Source: Gemmatimonadota bacterium (GTDB lineage Bacteria; Gemmatimonadota; Gemmatimonadetes; Gemmatimonadales; GWC2-71-9). Taken from it: a stretch of 23,548 nucleotides of DNA. Each line of letters starts with the position of its first letter. The stretch's first letter is position 1. The notes beneath the pieces are model-generated. The model made no database searches and had not been told where the DNA came from. It saw only the letters and a program-made list of their open reading frames with translations. This document shows, in pieces, positions 14,754 to 21,255 of the stretch. The stretch covers positions 1 to 23,548 of the forward strand of contig JACPAP010000128.1 in assembly GCA_016180765.1 (NCBI GenBank), in the 5' to 3' direction. The position numbers were made by a program, and so were the translations under genes.

Positions 14754-15204
14754 TCGCATCACGATCCGGGCCCCGCTCGAGCGGGTGTTCGCGGTGGCGG
14801 CGGAGGTCGAACGCTGGCCGTCGTTTCTGTCCCACTACCGATGGGTGCGTGTCCTGGATCGCAGCGCCGAACGCGCAACGGTCGAGATGGCCGCGTGGCG
14901 CCCCTTCGGGGTGGTGCGGTATCCCACCCGGTGGGTGTCGGAGATGGAGGTGGTCCCCCACCAGGCGGTGCGCTACCGGCACGTGCAGGGTATCACCAGG
15001 GGGATGGACGTGGAGTGGCAGTTCCACTTAGAGCGGGATGGCGTGGCGGTGACCATCGTGCATGAGTGGCGGGGTCCAAGCTGGCCGCTGATCGGGCGGC
15101 TCGCGGCCGCGTGGGTGATTGGGCCGGTGTTCATTCACGGCATCGCCTCGCGGACGCTCGCGGGCGTCAAGCGGCGCGCGGAGGGGGCGCAAGGTAAGTG
15201 CTAA
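14740..15204 (+). CDS. SRPBCC-family (START/polyketide cyclase-like) protein
   Basis: A 154-residue single-domain protein of the helix-grip fold, a hydrophobic-ligand binder; members act as aromatic polyketide cyclases or as lipid/quinone carriers (COQ10 type). Evidence is the fold pattern: TIRAPLERVFAVAAEVERWPSF at the N-terminus (the ITIRAPLE start of strand one, then the PxxVFxxVxxxxxWP helix), strands with VRVLDRSAERATVEM and WQFHLERDGVAVTIVHEW, and a C-terminal long helix. Start GTG 14740 is preferred because GGAGG lies about six bases upstream and the fold begins there; it overlaps the methyltransferase end by 14 bases. The stop overlaps the ketosynthase start by seven bases. As a cyclase or carrier it would fit between methyltransferase and ketosynthase, but which role it has cannot be settled from sequence. 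Confidence 0.87.
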   Translation: MRTVDRITIRAPLERVFAVAAEVERWPSFLSHYRWVRVLDRSAERATVEMAAWRPFGVVRYPTRWVSEMEVVPHQAVRYRHVQGITRGMDVEWQFHLERDGVAVTIVHEWRGPSWPLIGRLAAAWVIGPVFIHGIASRTLAGVKRRAEGAQGKC

Positions 15205-16442
15205 TCACCGGGAGGTCGGTGGTCATCACCGGCGTGGGGTGCGTCACGCCCATCGGCACCGGCGTCGAGGGCTTGTGGGACGGGCTCCGTGCCCGCCGCT
15301 CGGCGGTGCGGCAGGTGACCCGGTTCGATCCGGAACCGTTCAGCAGCCGGGTCGCGGCCGAGATCGAGGACTTCCAGCCCCAGGACCACATGGAGAAGAA
15401 GCGGGCGCGGCGGTTGGACCGGTTCTCCCAGCTGGCGGTGGCGGCGGCGCGCCTGGCGCTGCGCGACGCCGAGCTGGCGCCCGAGCGCGAGGACAGGGAC
15501 CGCATCGGCGCGATGATGGGATCGGCCCTGGGCGGTGTGTCGTTCGCCGAGTCGCAGGCCGAGGTGTTTCGTCGCGAGGGCATCCGGGGCGTGGATCCGG
15601 CCCTGGCGCTGGCGGTGTTCGGCGGGGCGGCGTCCTGCAACATCGCCATCGAGTTCGGCCTCTCCGGTCCCAACTCGACCAACGCCATGTCGTGCGCCTC
15701 CGGCACCATCGCCATCGGCGAGGCGTTTCACGCGATCCGAGACGGCAGGGCCGATGTGATGCTGGCGGGGGGCGCGGAGGCGCCGCTGTCGCCGCTGTGC
15801 TTCGGCGCGTTCGCGATCATCCGGGCCATGTCCACGCGCAACGATGACCCCGCCACGGCGTCCCGGCCGTTCGACCGGGCGCGCGACGGGTTCGTCATGG
15901 GTGAAGGCGCGGCCGTAGTCGTGCTGGAGGAGCGCTCGCGCGCCGAGGCGCGCGGCGGGCCCATCTACGGGGAGGTGCTGGGCTACGCGCTCACCAACGA
16001 CGCGCACCACATGACGGCGCCGCGCCCTGACGGACGACAGGCGGCGCGAGCGATGCAGCTGGCGCTGGACGACGCGCACCTGCGCCGCGAGGAGATCGGA
16101 TACGTCAACGCGCACGGATCGTCCACGCCGCTCAACGATCCCACGGAGACCAGGGCCATCAAGCAGGTCTTTGGCGGCCACGCGCTCCGCCTTGCGATCA
16201 GTGGCACCAAGGGTTACTACGGGCACGCGCTGGGCGCGAGTGGGGCCATCGAAGCGGCGATTTGCGCGCTCGGGCTCAAGCGCAACTGGCTGCCGCCGAC
16301 GATCAACCTGTCGGAGCCGGACCCGGCCTGTGATCTCGATTACCTGGCCAACGGCGGTCTGGACGGCGCGCCGGAGTTCGTGCTGTCCAACTCGTTTGGG
16401 TTCGGGGGCGTGAATGCCTGCCTGGTGATGAAACGGCCCTGA
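15198..16442 (+). CDS. Beta-ketoacyl synthase, FabF-like
   Basis: Condensing enzyme of the thiolase fold, 414 residues. The catalytic set is complete and at FabF-like positions: C166 in NAMSCASGT, H306 in NAHGSSTPLND, K338 and H343 in GTKGYYGHALGASG; SNSFGFGGVNA (398-408) closes the active site. Two deviations from housekeeping FabF are visible: M-S before the catalytic Cys instead of T-A, and G-Y-Y in place of S-M-T before the second His. With no acyl-carrier protein, malonyl transferase or ketoreductase nearby and five pathway-like genes upstream, this looks like a specialised ketosynthase rather than fatty-acid FabF. Start GTG 15198 overlaps the SRPBCC stop; a GTG at 15219 with GGGAGG just upstream (spacing three) is an alternative giving the more typical MVITGVG start. 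It is the last gene of the operon; no terminator is visible. Confidence 0.92.
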   Translation: MLITGRSVVITGVGCVTPIGTGVEGLWDGLRARRSAVRQVTRFDPEPFSSRVAAEIEDFQPQDHMEKKRARRLDRFSQLAVAAARLALRDAELAPEREDRDRIGAMMGSALGGVSFAESQAEVFRREGIRGVDPALALAVFGGAASCNIAIEFGLSGPNSTNAMSCASGTIAIGEAFHAIRDGRADVMLAGGAEAPLSPLCFGAFAIIRAMSTRNDDPATASRPFDRARDGFVMGEGAAVVVLEERSRAEARGGPIYGEVLGYALTNDAHHMTAPRPDGRQAARAMQLALDDAHLRREEIGYVNAHGSSTPLNDPTETRAIKQVFGGHALRLAISGTKGYYGHALGASGAIEAAICALGLKRNWLPPTINLSEPDPACDLDYLANGGLDGAPEFVLSNSFGFGGVNACLVMKRP

Positions 16443-16468
16443 TCTGGAGTCCGCGAGCAACCGATCAC

Positions 16469-16505
16469 CGCAGAGGGCGCAGAGATGAACGAAGAGAGCG
16501 CAGAG
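16469..16505 (+). repeat. CGCAGAG-type repeat directly before the aquaporin
   Basis: CGCAGAG occurs at 16469-16475, 16478-16484 and 16499-16505 within a purine-rich stretch. I recall similar short CGCAGAG-rich intergenic repeats from many bacterial genomes. Here the repeat fills nearly the whole 65-base gap between the ketosynthase and aquaporin genes, supplies the only ribosome-binding-like sequence (AGAGAG), and contains an eight-codon open frame (16485-16511) whose TGA overlaps the aquaporin ATG. Confidence 0.6.
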
Positions 16506-16507
16506 AG

Positions 16508-17200
16508 ATGACCGCGACGCTCAGGCAGCTGGTAGCGGAGTTCTTGGCGACCTTCGCGCTGGTATTCATCGGTGCCGGGTCGGTGATCGTGGACGCCATG
16601 ACCGGCGGCGAAGTGGGATTGGTCGGCGTCGCGCTGGCGCACGGCGTGGTGCTGGCGGTGATGGTCACCATCACCATGCCCATCTCAGGCGGGCATGTGA
16701 ATCCCGCGGTGACCTTCGGGTTGTGGCTGGCGCGGAAGATCGACGCGCGCCGGGCGGGGCTCTACGTCGTGGCCCAGCTGGCCGGCGCCGTGGCGGGCGC
16801 GTTGCTTCTCAGGGCGCTCTTCCCGGTGGGGGCCGGCGACGCCACCAGCTGGGGCCTGCCGCGGATCTCTCCTTATATCAGCTTTCCGCAGGCCGTGGTG
16901 ATCGAAGCGATCTTGACCCTGTTCCTGGTCAGTGCGGTGTTCGGGACCGCGGTCTCACCGCAGGCGCCCAAGGTGGGGGGATTCGGGATCGGGCTGGTGC
17001 TGGTGTTCGACATCCTCGCGGCGGGCCCCCTCACCGGCGCCGCGATGAACCCCGCGCGCGCCTTTGGGCCGGCGGTCGGGTCCAACGACTGGCACGCACA
17101 TGCGGCGTACTGGGCGGGCCCGTTGTTGGGCGCGGCAGTCGCGGCGCTGGTGTGGGGCTGGATCCTGGCGACGCCGGAGGATCGGCCGGCCAAGCCCTAG
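16508..17200 (+). CDS. Aquaporin (MIP family) with TIP-like selectivity filter
   Basis: An inner-membrane channel for water and small neutral solutes, 230 residues, six membrane segments and two half-helices. The NPA motifs are at 65-67 (GGHVNPAV) and 181-183 (GAAMNPARAFGPAV). Aligning by eye to AqpZ, the aromatic/arginine filter is H45 (Phe in AqpZ), I169 (His in AqpZ), A178 (Thr in AqpZ) and R184. This His-Ile-Ala-Arg set, with the ILAAGPLTGAAMNPAR segment, is like plant tonoplast intrinsic proteins, several of which pass ammonia, urea or peroxide as well as water. Start ATG 16508 is preceded by AGAGAG from the repeat and overlaps the stop of an eight-codon frame (ATGA). The stop codon TAG lies inside a CTAG shared with the convergent hemB stop. 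Confidence 0.93.
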   Translation: MTATLRQLVAEFLATFALVFIGAGSVIVDAMTGGEVGLVGVALAHGVVLAVMVTITMPISGGHVNPAVTFGLWLARKIDARRAGLYVVAQLAGAVAGALLLRALFPVGAGDATSWGLPRISPYISFPQAVVIEAILTLFLVSAVFGTAVSPQAPKVGGFGIGLVLVFDILAAGPLTGAAMNPARAFGPAVGSNDWHAHAAYWAGPLLGAAVAALVWGWILATPEDRPAKP

Positions 17201-18165
17201 GTCTCGAGTTTCAGGTCGGGGGCGGCGTAGGTCATGATGATGTCCGCCCCGGCGCGCCGAATCGCCAGCAACGCCTCGCGCATCGCGCGGTCGCCGTCCA
17301 GCGCGCCGGCCTGGGCCGCCAGCTTGATCATGGTGTACTCGCCGCTCACCTGATACGCCGCGATCGGGCCGCCGAAGCGCTCCTTGGCCCGCCGGATGAT
17401 GTCCAGACACGGGAGCGCCGGCTTCACCATCACCAGATCGGCGCCCTCGCCCAGGTCCAGCGCGATCTCCTTCATCGCCTCGTCCCCGTTGGCCGGATCC
17501 ATCTGGTACCCGCGCCGATCGCCGAACTGCGGCGCGCTCTCGGCGGCGACCCGGAACGGCCCGTAAAACGCCGACGCGTATTTGGCCGCGTACGACAGAA
17601 TCACCGTGTCCGGGAAGCCCTTCTGGTCCAACGCCCGGCGGATCGCCCCCACGCGCCCGTCCATCATGTCGCTCGGCGCCACCACGTCCGCCCCGGCCGC
17701 CGCCTGCGACACCGCCGTACGCGCCAGCAGCTCGAGCGTGGCGTCGTTGTCCACCGTGCCGTTGCGCACGATGCCGCAGTGGCCATGCGAGGTATACTCG
17801 CAGAGACACACGTCCGTGATCACCACCAGGTCCGTGGCCGCGCGCTTCATGGCCCGCACGGTTTCCTGGATGACGCCTTTCTCGTGATACGCCCCGCTCC
17901 CCTTCTCGTCTTTGCCGGCCGGCAGCCCGAACAGCAACACGCCCCCTAATCCCAGATCGGCCGCCCGTCGCGCGAGGTTGCCCGCGTCCTTGACGGGATG
18001 CTGCATCACGCCGGGCATGGCGCTCACCGGCGTCGCGTTGCCTTCCGACTTGAAGAACAGCGGCCAGATCAGCTGGGAGTGGTCCAGGCGCGCCTCGGCC
18101 ACCAGGCGGCGCAGCCCAGGCGTGCGCCGGAGCCGGCGCATGCGAAGCGTGGGAAACCCGGTCAT
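17197..18165 (-). CDS. hemB: Delta-aminolevulinic acid dehydratase (porphobilinogen synthase)
   Basis: Condenses two 5-aminolevulinate molecules to porphobilinogen, the second common step of heme synthesis; cytosolic, normally octameric. The 322-residue protein is full length. The catalytic-zinc cysteines C120, C122 and C130 lie in DVCLCEYTSHGHC, marking the zinc-dependent rather than the magnesium-only class. The two Schiff-base lysines are K195 (SYAAKYASAFYGPFR) and K248 (VMVKPALPCLD). Its ATG overlaps the hemC stop (ATGA), so hemC-hemB are translationally coupled, with hemC first. The stop codon TAG is read from the same CTAG that gives the convergent aquaporin its TAG. No terminator separates the two converging genes. 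Confidence 0.98.
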   Translation of the reverse strand: MTGFPTLRMRRLRRTPGLRRLVAEARLDHSQLIWPLFFKSEGNATPVSAMPGVMQHPVKDAGNLARRAADLGLGGVLLFGLPAGKDEKGSGAYHEKGVIQETVRAMKRAATDLVVITDVCLCEYTSHGHCGIVRNGTVDNDATLELLARTAVSQAAAGADVVAPSDMMDGRVGAIRRALDQKGFPDTVILSYAAKYASAFYGPFRVAAESAPQFGDRRGYQMDPANGDEAMKEIALDLGEGADLVMVKPALPCLDIIRRAKERFGGPIAAYQVSGEYTMIKLAAQAGALDGDRAMREALLAIRRAGADIIMTYAAPDLKLET

Positions 18166-19121
18166 GCCTCTTCCCTCCCCATGCCGTGCTCGGCGGCGAA
18201 CGCGTCGGCGGCGCGGATGAGATCCCGCGCGCCCTGAAGCAGGAGATCTCGAGCTACCATCCGTCCCGACTTCGCCGGGTCACCGGGGTCCACCGGCCCC
18301 CGGGCGGAGAGATGCTTGGTCCCGTCCGGACTGAACACTCGCACGTTCAGCACCAGTCCGTCGCGGCCGTATTCGCAGAACCCGCCAATCGCCGCCTGGC
18401 ACCCCCCTTCCAGCTCCGCCAGCGCAGTGCGCTCCGCCTCGACGGCGCAGCGCACGGCAGGTTGGTCCAGTGGGCCCAGCAGCTCCAGCACGGCCGGATC
18501 ATCGGCTCGCGCCTCGAGCGCCAGGGCGCCCTGGCCCGGCGCGGGCGGGAACCAGTCCAACGACAGCGGCACGGCGCGCTCCGCCAGGCCCAGCCGCTTG
18601 AGCCCCGCCAGCGCCAGCACCGCCGCGTCCAGACCGCCGCGGCCGACCTGCTTCACCCGTGTCGGCACGTTGCCCCGCAGCGCGACGACCACCAGATCGG
18701 ACCGCGCCGCCAGCAGCGCCGCTCGCCGCCGCAGGCTCGACGTCCCCACGCGCGCGCCGCGCGGCAAATCGCTCACCGCGCCGCCCTTGGTACTCACCAG
18801 CGCGTCGCGCGGGTCCTCCCGCTCGGGATAGGCGGCGATCGTGAGGCCCGCCGGCAACTCGGCCCCGAGATCCTTGAGCGAGTGCACCGCGAGGTCCACG
18901 CGCCCCTCGAGCAGCGCGTCCTCGATCTCCTTGGTGAACAGTCCCTTGCCCGTGGTCCCCGGCGCGGGACGCACGCGGCTCCCCTCATCGCCGGACGTGC
19001 GGATGGTGACTGGCTCCGCCGAGACGCCCCGCGCGGCGAGCAGGGCCTGCACCCGCATCGCCTGCCAGCGCGCCAGGTCGCTGCCGCGGGTGCCGATCCG
19101 GAGCGTCGCCGATGTCGTCAT
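18162..19121 (-). CDS. hemC: Hydroxymethylbilane synthase (porphobilinogen deaminase)
   Basis: Polymerises four porphobilinogen units into hydroxymethylbilane using a covalent dipyrromethane cofactor. Across 319 residues: LRIGTRGSDLARWQA (7-21), GKGLFTKEIEDAL (59-70-odd), AVHSLKDLGAELP (78-90, with catalytic D84), VGTSSLRRRAALLAARSDL (125-142-odd), RGNVPTRVKQV (149-159) and the cofactor-bearing C241 in LEGGCQAAIGGF. Slightly longer than the ~310 norm. First gene of the hemC-hemB pair; the 87-base gap to the divergent TPR gene contains a TTGATA-17-CATATT promoter. No strong Shine-Dalgarno precedes the ATG. Confidence 0.98.
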   Translation of the reverse strand: MTTSATLRIGTRGSDLARWQAMRVQALLAARGVSAEPVTIRTSGDEGSRVRPAPGTTGKGLFTKEIEDALLEGRVDLAVHSLKDLGAELPAGLTIAAYPEREDPRDALVSTKGGAVSDLPRGARVGTSSLRRRAALLAARSDLVVVALRGNVPTRVKQVGRGGLDAAVLALAGLKRLGLAERAVPLSLDWFPPAPGQGALALEARADDPAVLELLGPLDQPAVRCAVEAERTALAELEGGCQAAIGGFCEYGRDGLVLNVRVFSPDGTKHLSARGPVDPGDPAKSGRMVARDLLLQGARDLIRAADAFAAEHGMGREEA

Positions 19122-19170
19122 GGTGCGTCAGGGAAAAACACCCGGGTGAGGTCTGAGGGTTCGACGGCCG

Positions 19171-19200
19171 TTGCAATATGCCCGCAGCCCCAGGCATTAT
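19171..19200 (+). promoter_or_regulatory. Putative promoter of the TPR gene, implying a near-leaderless mRNA
   Basis: TTGCAA (19171-19176), 18-base spacer, CATTAT (19195-19200). A transcript would begin around 19206-19209, essentially at the ATG at 19209, and no Shine-Dalgarno precedes that ATG, both consistent with leaderless translation. It overlaps the hemC promoter on the other strand. Confidence 0.5.
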
Positions 19201-19203
19201 CAA
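19175..19203 (-). promoter_or_regulatory. Putative sigma-70 promoter of hemC-hemB
   Basis: Read on the minus strand: TTGATA (19203-19198), 17-base spacer, CATATT (19180-19175), five and four of six consensus positions. It lies 53 bases upstream of the hemC ATG. Its -35 and -10 interleave with those of the divergent TPR promoter, so the two probably exclude each other. Confidence 0.5.
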
Positions 19204-19208
19204 CGCCG

Positions 19209-19769
19209 ATGAACGCCGTCGTCAGGTTGTGGCACGGCGCGCGCACCCGCGCCGCCGGCTGGGCGGCCCGGTACGCGGCGCGGCTGGCCCTGCGGGATCG
19301 TCAGGCCGCGGAGCGCTGGCTGCGCCGGGCGGCGGGGCTGGCGCCGGGGTTCTCGTTCGTGCATCGCGATCTGGTCGCCGCCCGTCGCCGCGCGGACGAC
19401 CGACTCGGCGCGCTGGAGATCGCGCGGCGCATCACCCGACGGTTCGATCGCTCGGCCGATGCCTGGGTGCTGCTGGGCGAGGCGTACAACGGTGCGTTCC
19501 GGCCGGACGACGCGATCGTGGCGTTCGAACGGGCGCTGGCCATCGAGGAGCGATCCGACGCCGCCATGGCCGCCGGCGAGCTCTACGCCAGAAAAAGCGA
19601 CTACGCCACCGCCGGAGCGCGCTACGCCCGCGCGTACGCCGCCGGCGGAGGGCCGGACGCGTTGCGGGCGAACGCCAAAGTCCTCCGGATCGCGGGAGAC
19701 ATCGCGGCGGCGCAGCAAGCGCAGGAGATGTGGGAGCGGGAGACCGGGACGCGCTGGACCGACGAATAG
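19209..19769 (+). CDS. Tetratricopeptide-repeat protein
   Basis: A 186-residue protein made mostly of helical repeats. SADAWVLLGEAYNGAFRPDD followed by AIVAFERALAIE is a clear TPR unit (about 84-115), followed by a second, AAMAAGELYARKSDYATAGARYARAYA, and a weaker third; upstream helices (ALRDRQAAERWLRRAAGLAPG) are also TPR-like. The N-terminus is basic with no convincing signal peptide. TPR proteins are protein-interaction scaffolds; no specific function can be assigned. The start ATG 19209 has no Shine-Dalgarno and lies just past a -10-like CATTAT, suggesting a leaderless message. It ends seven bases from the convergent ccmD stop. Proximity to heme and cytochrome c maturation genes is suggestive (the CcmI/NrfG/CcmH group includes TPR proteins), but that link is inference. 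Confidence 0.8.
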   Translation: MNAVVRLWHGARTRAAGWAARYAARLALRDRQAAERWLRRAAGLAPGFSFVHRDLVAARRRADDRLGALEIARRITRRFDRSADAWVLLGEAYNGAFRPDDAIVAFERALAIEERSDAAMAAGELYARKSDYATAGARYARAYAAGGGPDALRANAKVLRIAGDIAAAQQAQEMWERETGTRWTDE

Positions 19770-19776
19770 GACGGTC

Positions 19777-19890
19777 TTATCGCGACACCTTGCGCAGCCG
19801 CACGAACAGCGACACGGCGTACACCAGCACCACGACCGCGGCCACCACGTAGGCCGCGATCAGGTAGCCGCCGTTGTCAGGATACTGCAC
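19777..19890 (-). CDS. ccmD: CcmD-like small heme-exporter membrane protein
   Basis: A 37-residue frame, GTG start, encoding a short N-terminus with aromatic residues (MQYPDNGGYLIAAYVV), one hydrophobic segment of about 20 residues and a basic tail (VRLRKVSR): the size, topology and charge pattern of CcmD, which helps release holo-CcmE from the CcmABC complex. It follows ccmC with a 14-base overlap, the expected position. Too short to be certain from sequence alone, but order and topology agree. Stop TAA at 19777-19779. Confidence 0.82.
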   Translation of the reverse strand: MQYPDNGGYLIAAYVVAAVVVLVYAVSLFVRLRKVSR

Positions 19891-20578
19891 GGCTCGCCTC
19901 TTCGTCCTTGAGGTCGCGCAGCACCGCCAGCGCGTAGCGCTGCGCCAGGAATCCCAGGTACAGCAAGGTGAACACGCCGAACGAGGTGAGCAGCGTCACC
20001 AGCATCTCGCCTGGCAGCGACGGCGAGCCCGGTTTCATCACCACCGGGTCCGGATGCAGGGTGCGGAACAGGTACACCGTCATGTGGATGAAGGGGACCA
20101 GCACCAGGCCCAGGATGCCGATCACCGCACTGTAGCGGGCCCGGGTTTCGTGGTCGGTGATCGCCCCGCGCAACACCTGATACCCGACGAACAGCAAGAA
20201 AATGAACAGCGTGGACGTGAGCCGCGCGTCCCAGGTCCACCAGGTCCCCCAGATGGGCTTGGCCCAGATCGGACCGGTGGTGAGCATGATGACGGAAAAC
20301 GCCAAACCCACCTCCGCGGAGGCGGCGGCCACCAGGTCCACCTTGCGGTCCCGGAGCCAGAGATACAGCACACTCAGCAGGCCGGTCACCGCAAACGCGA
20401 GCAACCCCGACCACGCGGCCGGCGCGTGGACGTAGAAGATTTTCTGCGCCGGCCCCTGGAAGCGCTCGATGGGCGTGAACATCAGCGCGCGGAGGTAAAC
20501 CCCGGCCAGCGCCAGCAACGCCACGGCCGTGAGCAGCGATCCCCTGCGTGCCAGCGCCTCCGCCTTCTCGCGAATCAT
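19877..20578 (-). CDS. ccmC: Heme exporter/handling protein CcmC
   Basis: An inner-membrane protein of cytochrome c maturation System I that loads heme onto the chaperone CcmE. The 233-residue protein has about six membrane segments, the periplasmic tryptophan-rich WWD motif WGTWWTWDARLT (110-121), and heme-coordinating histidines H51 (YVHAPAAW) and H165 (PFIHMTVYL), with H175 in TLHPDP near the site. The C-terminus is a soluble charged tail (LRDLKDEEASRA). ATG overlaps the ccmB stop (ATGA). Confidence 0.96.
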   Translation of the reverse strand: MIREKAEALARRGSLLTAVALLALAGVYLRALMFTPIERFQGPAQKIFYVHAPAAWSGLLAFAVTGLLSVLYLWLRDRKVDLVAAASAEVGLAFSVIMLTTGPIWAKPIWGTWWTWDARLTSTLFIFLLFVGYQVLRGAITDHETRARYSAVIGILGLVLVPFIHMTVYLFRTLHPDPVVMKPGSPSLPGEMLVTLLTSFGVFTLLYLGFLAQRYALAVLRDLKDEEASRAVS

Positions 20579-21255
20579 TCTTCCAGGGTCGCCTCGAACA
20601 GGAACGTAGAGATGGTCACGAACACGATGTCGAACGCGGCCAGCAACTTAAGCCAGCCCTGAACCTCACTCAAGGGACGGTCGGCGAGAATGCGGGCGGT
20701 GGCCTGGACCGCGCCCACCACCGGCGGAACCAGAAACGGCAAGAGCAAGAGCGGCAGCATCAGTTCCGCGAAGCGGGTGCGGACCACCATCGAGCTCAGC
20801 AGCGTGCCCACCGCCACGAACGCCAGGGTCGCCATGGCCGTGATTCCCGCCAGCGCGGGCAAGCCGCGGACCATGGGCACGTCGTAAAACAGGATGAACA
20901 GCGGCAGGCTCACCAGCTCCACCGTGCCCACGAATACCAGGTTCGCCGCCAGCTTCCCGAAAAACACCGCCTGCGGGGAGACCGGCGCCAGGCGGATTCC
21001 GTCCATCGCCCGGTTCTCGCGCTCCAGCAAGAAGGCGCGATTGAGCCCGATCATCGCGGCGAAGGTGAACGTGACCCACAGCGCGCCCGGCGCCACGTCC
21101 ACGGCGCCCACGGCGGTGGGGTCGCGCGCGAAGTAGAGCACCGCCAGTACCAGGACCGCGAACGTCACCGAGGATACCAACGCCGTCTTGGTCCGCCACT
21201 CGATGGCCAGGTCCTTGCCCGCGATGGCCAACGCCGCCCGCAGCGCGTCACGCAC
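20575..21255 (-). CDS. ccmB: Heme ABC exporter permease CcmB
   Basis: The membrane subunit working with the CcmA ATPase in System I; it drives release of heme-loaded CcmE. The 226-residue protein has six hydrophobic segments. Family patterns include an N-terminal KDLAIEWRTK, FTFAAMIGLNRAFLLERENRAMDGIRLAPVS split around the first loop, and a C-terminal WLKLLAAFDIVFVTISTFLF. Its start overlaps the end of ccmA by eight bases and its stop overlaps the ccmC start, so the genes are coupled. Order ccmA-ccmB-ccmC-ccmD is the standard one. Confidence 0.95.
   Translation of the reverse strand: MRDALRAALAIAGKDLAIEWRTKTALVSSVTFAVLVLAVLYFARDPTAVGAVDVAPGALWVTFTFAAMIGLNRAFLLERENRAMDGIRLAPVSPQAVFFGKLAANLVFVGTVELVSLPLFILFYDVPMVRGLPALAGITAMATLAFVAVGTLLSSMVVRTRFAELMLPLLLLPFLVPPVVGAVQATARILADRPLSEVQGWLKLLAAFDIVFVTISTFLFEATLEE

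Noticed and set aside
15201..16460. 419-codon minus-strand open frame opposite the ketosynthase
   Set aside because: The plus-strand ketosynthase has all four catalytic residues; the antisense frame has none of any family.
16469..16505. CRISPR or tandem array at the CGCAGAG motif
   Set aside because: Only three short copies with unequal spacing (9 and 21 bases); no spacers of uniform size and no cas genes.
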